Program-made: the position numbers and the translations under genes | Notes under the pieces: generated by a model | Databases searched by the model: none | Told to the model about the DNA's origin: nothing | The model's input: the letters and a program-made list of their open reading frames with translations, nothing else | From: an uncultured Asticcacaulis sp. | GTDB taxonomy: Bacteria; Pseudomonadota; Alphaproteobacteria; Caulobacterales; Caulobacteraceae | DNA: 16,877 bases | Assembly: GCA_946480525.1 (NCBI GenBank) | Contig: CAMLLA010000036.1 | Location: 1-16,877, forward strand | Direction: 5' to 3' | Shown: positions 13,918 through 16,877 of the stretch, one piece after another | Layout: each line of letters opens with the position of its first letter | How positions within the stretch are numbered: the stretch's first letter is position 1

Positions 13918-14610
13918 ATGTGGACTCTCGCGCTCGCCTGCGCCTTCTTCCTGTGCATCCACCTGATGGTCAGCGGCACGACGCTGAAAGAGCAACTGAT
14001 CAGCGGTATCGGCAAAATCGCCTACTTCACGCTCTTCGGCCTGTTCTCGATCGTTGGCCTGATGTGGATGAGTGTCGCCTTCGTCATTGCGCTCGGCAAT
14101 CATGACGGACTGAATCACACCTTCTGGACGGCGCCGCTCTTCCTGCGCATCCTGGCGCTGGTCGGTAATTTTCTGGCTTTTCTTCTTGTCGTCCTGGGCG
14201 TTCTCAGCCCGTCACCCAGCAATCTTTTGTCCTTGCGCAGCCTGCCGGAAAAGCCGGTCTACGGCATCATCCGCATTTCACGCCACCCCATCCTGGCGGG
14301 CATCGGTCTGTGGTCCCTGATCCACCTTGTCTGCAACGGCAATCTGGCCAGCTGGGTCTTCTTTGGTTCTCTCCTGGCCGTCTGCGCCGTCGGCGCCAAC
14401 AATATCGATCGCAAACGTGAGGCACAGTACGGCGAAGTGTATCGCTCGCTCAGAAAGCGGACATCGATCGTGCCCTTCGTAGCCATTATTGAAGGCCGGA
14501 CAGCCTTTGTGCCGGATGAGCTGGGTTATGCCCGCATGTTCCTGGCGGCCTCGACCTTCGCCGTCTTCGCGGTACTGCACGAACTGCTGTTCGGGGTCCG
14601 TGCCCTATGA
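13918..14610 (+). CDS. NnrU family integral membrane protein
   Basis: A 230-residue multi-span inner-membrane protein of the NnrU family, related in layout to isoprenylcysteine methyltransferase-like membrane proteins. H15 and SGT (19-21) in the first helix, KPVYGIIRISRHP (112-124) and the ISRHPILAGIGLWSLIHLVCNGN block (120-142) are the family hallmarks, and a late H221 lies in the last helix. About six hydrophobic segments are visible. NnrU was named from the nitric-oxide reductase region of Rhodobacter, but most members have no proven role and no denitrification gene is seen here. It begins 7 nt after the preceding gene, so they probably share a transcript. Confidence 0.85.
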   Translation: MWTLALACAFFLCIHLMVSGTTLKEQLISGIGKIAYFTLFGLFSIVGLMWMSVAFVIALGNHDGLNHTFWTAPLFLRILALVGNFLAFLLVVLGVLSPSPSNLLSLRSLPEKPVYGIIRISRHPILAGIGLWSLIHLVCNGNLASWVFFGSLLAVCAVGANNIDRKREAQYGEVYRSLRKRTSIVPFVAIIEGRTAFVPDELGYARMFLAASTFAVFAVLHELLFGVRAL

Positions 14611-14637
14611 CACATTTACAATAATTTTACCCAAGCC

Positions 14638-14666
14638 TTGACGGCGCCTGCCGCGTCGGGGATAAC
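14638..14666 (+). promoter_or_regulatory. sigma-70 type promoter for the small two-helix protein gene
   Basis: TTGACG (14638-14643) and GATAAC (14661-14666) are separated by exactly 17 nt. The -35 is near consensus and the -10 is fair. It is 77 nt upstream of the ATG at 14743, and a palindrome lies at the expected start of transcription. Confidence 0.6.
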
Positions 14667-14673
14667 TTTGGCG

Positions 14674-14695
14674 AAGGCTGTGCGCGCACGGCCTT
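14674..14695. promoter_or_regulatory. 22-bp near-perfect palindrome at the transcription start
   Basis: The left half AAGGCTGTGCG is mirrored by CGCACGGCCTT with one mismatch (a G-T wobble in RNA). It begins 8 nt after the -10 hexamer at 14661, the place of a repressor operator. As RNA it would be a long 5' hairpin. A second small palindrome, CCGGT/ACCGG, lies at 14703-14714. Confidence 0.5.
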
Positions 14696-14742
14696 AGAGC
14701 ATCCGGTAAACCGGACAGGTGGGGTAGTAAGAAGCGTCGGCC

Positions 14743-14919
14743 ATGAAGCTGTCAGCCTTGACATTACTGTTATTCTTCGTGTCCGTGGCTCTCGTCATGG
14801 CAAGCGTGGTCGGCTATTTCCGCCCCCTGCCCTATGTCACCGAATACCGTTACTGGCTGGCGCTCGGCGGCTATAGCATCCTGGCCTTCGGCATTATCTT
14901 CAAAGGCCATTCCCACTAA
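14743..14919 (+). CDS. 58-residue two-helix membrane protein
   Basis: A short ORF, MKLSALTLLLFFVSVALVMA and onward to IIFKGHSH, ending in TAA at 14917. Two hydrophobic helices (about 4-24 and 38-53) are joined by a short polar turn with FRPLPYVTEYRYW, so it is a hairpin in the membrane with both ends on one side. A promoter-like pair and palindrome precede it, which supports a stand-alone gene. The Shine-Dalgarno is weak (AAGAAG, about 9 nt upstream). I recognise no named family. It converges on the oxidoreductase gene 63 nt away. Confidence 0.65.
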   Translation: MKLSALTLLLFFVSVALVMASVVGYFRPLPYVTEYRYWLALGGYSILAFGIIFKGHSH

Positions 14920-14938
14920 ACGTCATAACGAAGAGGCT

Positions 14939-14955
14939 TGAGCGGCTTCTGCTCA
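14939..14955. terminator. small hairpin between convergent genes
   Basis: A TGAGC/GCTCA stem of 5 bp with a 7-nt loop lies between the stops of the small membrane gene (14919) and the oxidoreductase (14983). It has no T run, so it is at best a weak terminator. Confidence 0.2.
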
Positions 14956-14982
14956 GGTACCTGGACGAAGCGTGAGGCGACC

Positions 14983-15951
14983 TCAGGCTTCGGCCTCTGC
15001 CGGTTCTTCCACGGCTTCATCGATAGCCAGGGCAAGGCTGAGCGCAGCCAGGGCTTCTTCGCCCGTGCACAGCGGCCGTTCACGGCGTCCCTGCACCGTC
15101 TCCAGAAAACGATAAACGCTTGTTCCGAGCGGATCCTTGGCGATCACGGCCTCGGAAAACTCAGGATTTAACGGGAAGGGCGTCGTGTTTTCGAAGGTGC
15201 GATTAAGAAAATCGATCGCCACTTCGCCGCTCGGATAGACGATCCGCATGGTGCGTTCGCGGGCATCGGCCATGCGCGATGCCTTGAATACCGCTACCGA
15301 GCCGTTTTCAAACATAAGCTCGGCCGTCACTTCGTCCGCGCCCGCGGCCTGATAGCCCGGCTCCTGACGGCGGCGGGCAGACGCGTCAAGACCGCCTGGC
15401 TCGCTGCCCGACAGGCTGAGCGCGAGATCGAGGTCATGGATCATCAGGTCCAGCACAACCGAGACGTCCAGGTTGCGCGTAGAGGCCGTGCCGTTGCGAA
15501 CAGCCTCCAGGCGGGTCGGGCGCTCCACCACATCATAGAGGCCCATGGCTTCGAAGACGCTGCGTTCCTGGTGACCGCAGGCCAGCACCAACCCGTTGGC
15601 TTCGGCAAGCTCGACCATGCGGTCGCCATCTTCCGCTGATGTCGCGAGTGGCTTTTCGCTGTAGACGTGCACCCCGGCGGCCAGTGCCTTGAGCGCAATG
15701 CCGGCATGGGCAAAGGCCGGCGTCGCAACGGTCAGGACATCCAGACGGCTCAGGAAATCGTCAAACTGATCGCCATGAAACGCCGTGACGCCATAGCCCT
15801 CGGCCAGGGCTTCGGCGCGGTCCTTGTCGAGGTCGTAGATGCCGACGAATTCGACAGGAATACCGGCTTCGGGCGCCTGACGGTACTTGTTGGCGTGATA
15901 CCCGCCGAAAACGCCGGCGCCGGCAACGCCCACACGCAAAAGCTTCGACAT
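14983..15951 (-). CDS. Gfo/Idh/MocA family NAD(P)-dependent oxidoreductase
   Basis: A 322-residue dehydrogenase with an N-terminal Rossmann domain and a C-terminal substrate domain. The nucleotide loop is GVAGAGVFGGYHA (8-20), with Y39-D40 at the end of strand 2 (acidic, so NAD is likely). The catalytic EKP is at 99-101 (VYSEKPLA), and the VVLDLMIHDLDLA segment carries the Asp/His of the active site. Family substrates are sugars, inositols or nucleotide sugars; the MIHD.D form reminds me of UDP-GlcNAc 3-dehydrogenases of lipid A synthesis (GnnA), but no lpx gene is here to support this. A perfect AGGAGG (15962-15957) lies 5 nt before the ATG, unusually strong for this window. The tail is acidic (EAVEEPAEAEA). 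Confidence 0.9.
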   Translation of the reverse strand: MSKLLRVGVAGAGVFGGYHANKYRQAPEAGIPVEFVGIYDLDKDRAEALAEGYGVTAFHGDQFDDFLSRLDVLTVATPAFAHAGIALKALAAGVHVYSEKPLATSAEDGDRMVELAEANGLVLACGHQERSVFEAMGLYDVVERPTRLEAVRNGTASTRNLDVSVVLDLMIHDLDLALSLSGSEPGGLDASARRRQEPGYQAAGADEVTAELMFENGSVAVFKASRMADARERTMRIVYPSGEVAIDFLNRTFENTTPFPLNPEFSEAVIAKDPLGTSVYRFLETVQGRRERPLCTGEEALAALSLALAIDEAVEEPAEAEA

Positions 15952-15985
15952 AACCGCCTCCTGTTACCGTTCCACGAAGGGTTGT

Positions 15986-15995
15986 AAACCGGTTT
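15986..15995. promoter_or_regulatory. LacI/GalR-type palindrome in the oxidoreductase leader
   Basis: AAACCGGTTT is a perfect 10-bp palindrome with the AANCGNTT core typical of LacI/GalR-family operators. It is 35 nt upstream of the oxidoreductase ATG, within the expected leader. Flanking CGTTCC (15968-15973) and GGAACG (16001-16006) form an outer inverted repeat. Confidence 0.4.
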
Positions 15996-16023
15996 GCCAC
16001 GGAACGAAAATGACTTTTTTCTA

Positions 16024-16029
16024 ATTATA
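16024..16029 (-). promoter_or_regulatory. consensus -10 element for the oxidoreductase
   Basis: TATAAT on the minus strand, about 75 nt upstream of the ATG at 15951. No good -35 hexamer lies 16-18 nt upstream (GAGAAG is there), so an activator or a weak promoter is implied. A second -10-like CATAAT is at 16037-16032. Confidence 0.4.
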
Positions 16030-16090
16030 CCCATTATGCCCAGGGTCTTCTCTTGGCGATATCATGTGCACAGCAGCGTGATCGGTGAAC

Positions 16091-16100
16091 AAAGCGCTTT
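16091..16100. promoter_or_regulatory. second LacI/GalR-type palindrome
   Basis: AAAGCGCTTT, a perfect 10-bp palindrome, again with the AANCGNTT core. It is centred 105 bp from the first palindrome, upstream of the divergent gene at 16188. Confidence 0.35.
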
Positions 16101-16129
16101 CGCACCCGCAACCGCCGCGTTAAAAGCGA

Positions 16130-16165
16130 CGCCACCTTTGGCGCTCAGGCCTTGTGCCTGGGCGT
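16130..16165 (+). promoter_or_regulatory. overlapping hairpins upstream of the last gene
   Basis: Hairpin 1 pairs CGCCA (16130-16134) with TGGCG (16139-16143). Hairpin 2 pairs GCGCTCAGGC (16141-16150) with 16156-16165 in a 10-bp stem with two G-U pairs. They share bases 16141-16143, so they cannot both form fully. Hairpin 2 ends 22 nt before the GTG. Confidence 0.35.
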
Positions 16166-16187
16166 TCTGCTTATCCTGGAGACTGTC

Positions 16188-16877
16188 GTGAAACGTCTGT
16201 TCGGCGCCTATGTAATTGTCGACTACAGTGCCGCCGAAGGCAAGAAGACGGGCGAGTCCTCGGTGTGGATCGGCGTCATGAAGCGCGATGTGCGGTTTCG
16301 CCTGTCTTATGAAGCCCATAATCCGGCGACCCGAGCCGAAGCCCTCGCCCTGCTGCGCTCCATCCTGGCCGATCTGCATAAGCGCGGGGACCGCATCCTG
16401 CTGGGCGTTGCATTCGCGCTTGGCTTTCCGCGCGGGACCGTCAACCGTCTGCAGCTGAAGGGTACGCCGTGGCAGGCCATGCGCACCTTTCTTGCGCAAA
16501 ACGTCGTCGACAAGGCGGACAACACCAACAATCGTTTCCAGGTCGCCGCCAAGATGAACCGGCTGATGACGGACGAAGCCTGGCCGTTCTGGGGCTGCCC
16601 GAAGAACGCCGCCCAGAAGTGGCTGTCGACGCTCAAACCCGACTCCTTCGGCGATTTTCCCGAATACCGCCTGACCGAGGAAGCCGCGCGCAGCCAGGTG
16701 AAAAAGACGGCGCATCCCAAAAGCCTGTGGCAGATGCACGGCGCAGGCGTTGTCGGCGGCCAGGCGATGCTGGGCATTACCGCAACGAAGTCGGTCATGG
16801 ACACTCTGGGAGCGTCGGCGCGTCTCTGGCCGTTTGAAACCGGCTTCGGGGCCCTGGACGATGCGGGGCTCGACGGC
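16188..16877 (+). CDS. DUF429-like (RNase H-fold) protein, 3' truncated by window
   Basis: At least 230 codons, open to the right edge. The GTG at 16188 has GGAG about 8 nt upstream. Recognisable blocks are YVIVDYSAAEGKKTGESSVWIG (8-29), NPATRAEALALLRSIL, ILLGVAFALGFPRGT (an early acidic-strand layout as in RNase H-like folds), NNRFQVAAKMN, PFWGCP, and KSLWQMHGAGVVGGQAMLGI with WPFETGFG. From memory these blocks occur in alphaproteobacterial proteins annotated variously as cobalamin-biosynthesis CbiG-like or molybdopterin-guanine dinucleotide related. Neither label is supported by motifs I can check. A cytoplasmic protein of unknown activity. It is divergent from the oxidoreductase with 236 nt between. 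Confidence 0.7.
   Translation, partial: MKRLFGAYVIVDYSAAEGKKTGESSVWIGVMKRDVRFRLSYEAHNPATRAEALALLRSILADLHKRGDRILLGVAFALGFPRGTVNRLQLKGTPWQAMRTFLAQNVVDKADNTNNRFQVAAKMNRLMTDEAWPFWGCPKNAAQKWLSTLKPDSFGDFPEYRLTEEAARSQVKKTAHPKSLWQMHGAGVVGGQAMLGITATKSVMDTLGASARLWPFETGFGALDDAGLDG

Noticed and set aside
16081..16190. Cobalamin riboswitch before the last gene
   Set aside because: CCCGCAAC and GGAGAC fragments look similar, but other conserved parts (the AATAGGGAA-type core and a full B12 box) are missing.
16062..16739. Minus-strand 225-codon open frame
   Set aside because: Antisense shadow of the DUF429-like gene, whose plus-strand frame shows conserved blocks; the minus frame shows none.

Overview
This window is ordinary chromosomal DNA of a GC-rich alphaproteobacterium. 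Several things suggest Caulobacteraceae, perhaps an Asticcacaulis-like organism: a COQ9-family ubiquinone protein, the divergent dgt / erpA-xth group, a purE-purK pair, and many signal-peptide or membrane proteins of Caulobacterales type. The genus is a judgement from overall protein character, not a database result. I see no tRNA, rRNA, transposase, phage gene or CRISPR array.

Layout. At 1-736 the 3' end of pntB is followed closely by a DUF1801 protein. At 834-2221 two secreted proteins of unknown function are tandem paralogues. They run tail to tail into a four-helix membrane protein (2208-2744, minus), which lies downstream of a YciA-like acyl-CoA thioesterase (2849-3244, minus). Next is rpsU (ribosomal protein S21, minus), whose only sensible start is CTG and whose leader holds a terminator-like hairpin. 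Divergent from it are COQ9, a small secreted Cys/His protein and a His-rich outer-membrane barrel protein (3904-6157, plus); the last two look like a metal, probably copper, module. The minus-strand cluster purE-purK-yciI (6167-8015) is coupled by 1-nt overlaps and has a good promoter.

From 8220 a cytoplasmic GGDEF protein and a VOC protein overlap by 4 nt. They end at a strong hairpin shared with a 43-residue membrane protein on the minus strand that is easy to miss. dgt (minus) and erpA-xth (plus) diverge from 10927-11063. Then come two membrane-anchored proteins that are paralogues of each other (12298-13910), an NnrU-family membrane protein, and a 58-residue two-helix membrane protein with its own promoter-like sequence and a palindrome. 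The window ends with a Gfo/Idh/MocA oxidoreductase (minus) diverging from a truncated gene of a DUF429-like family. Two LacI/GalR-type palindromes lie between them.

Most genes are housekeeping: redox balance, ribosome, ubiquinone, purine synthesis, dNTP control, Fe-S assembly and DNA repair. The less explained parts are the two paralogue pairs, the metal-type module, the rpsU start and leader, and the two small membrane genes.
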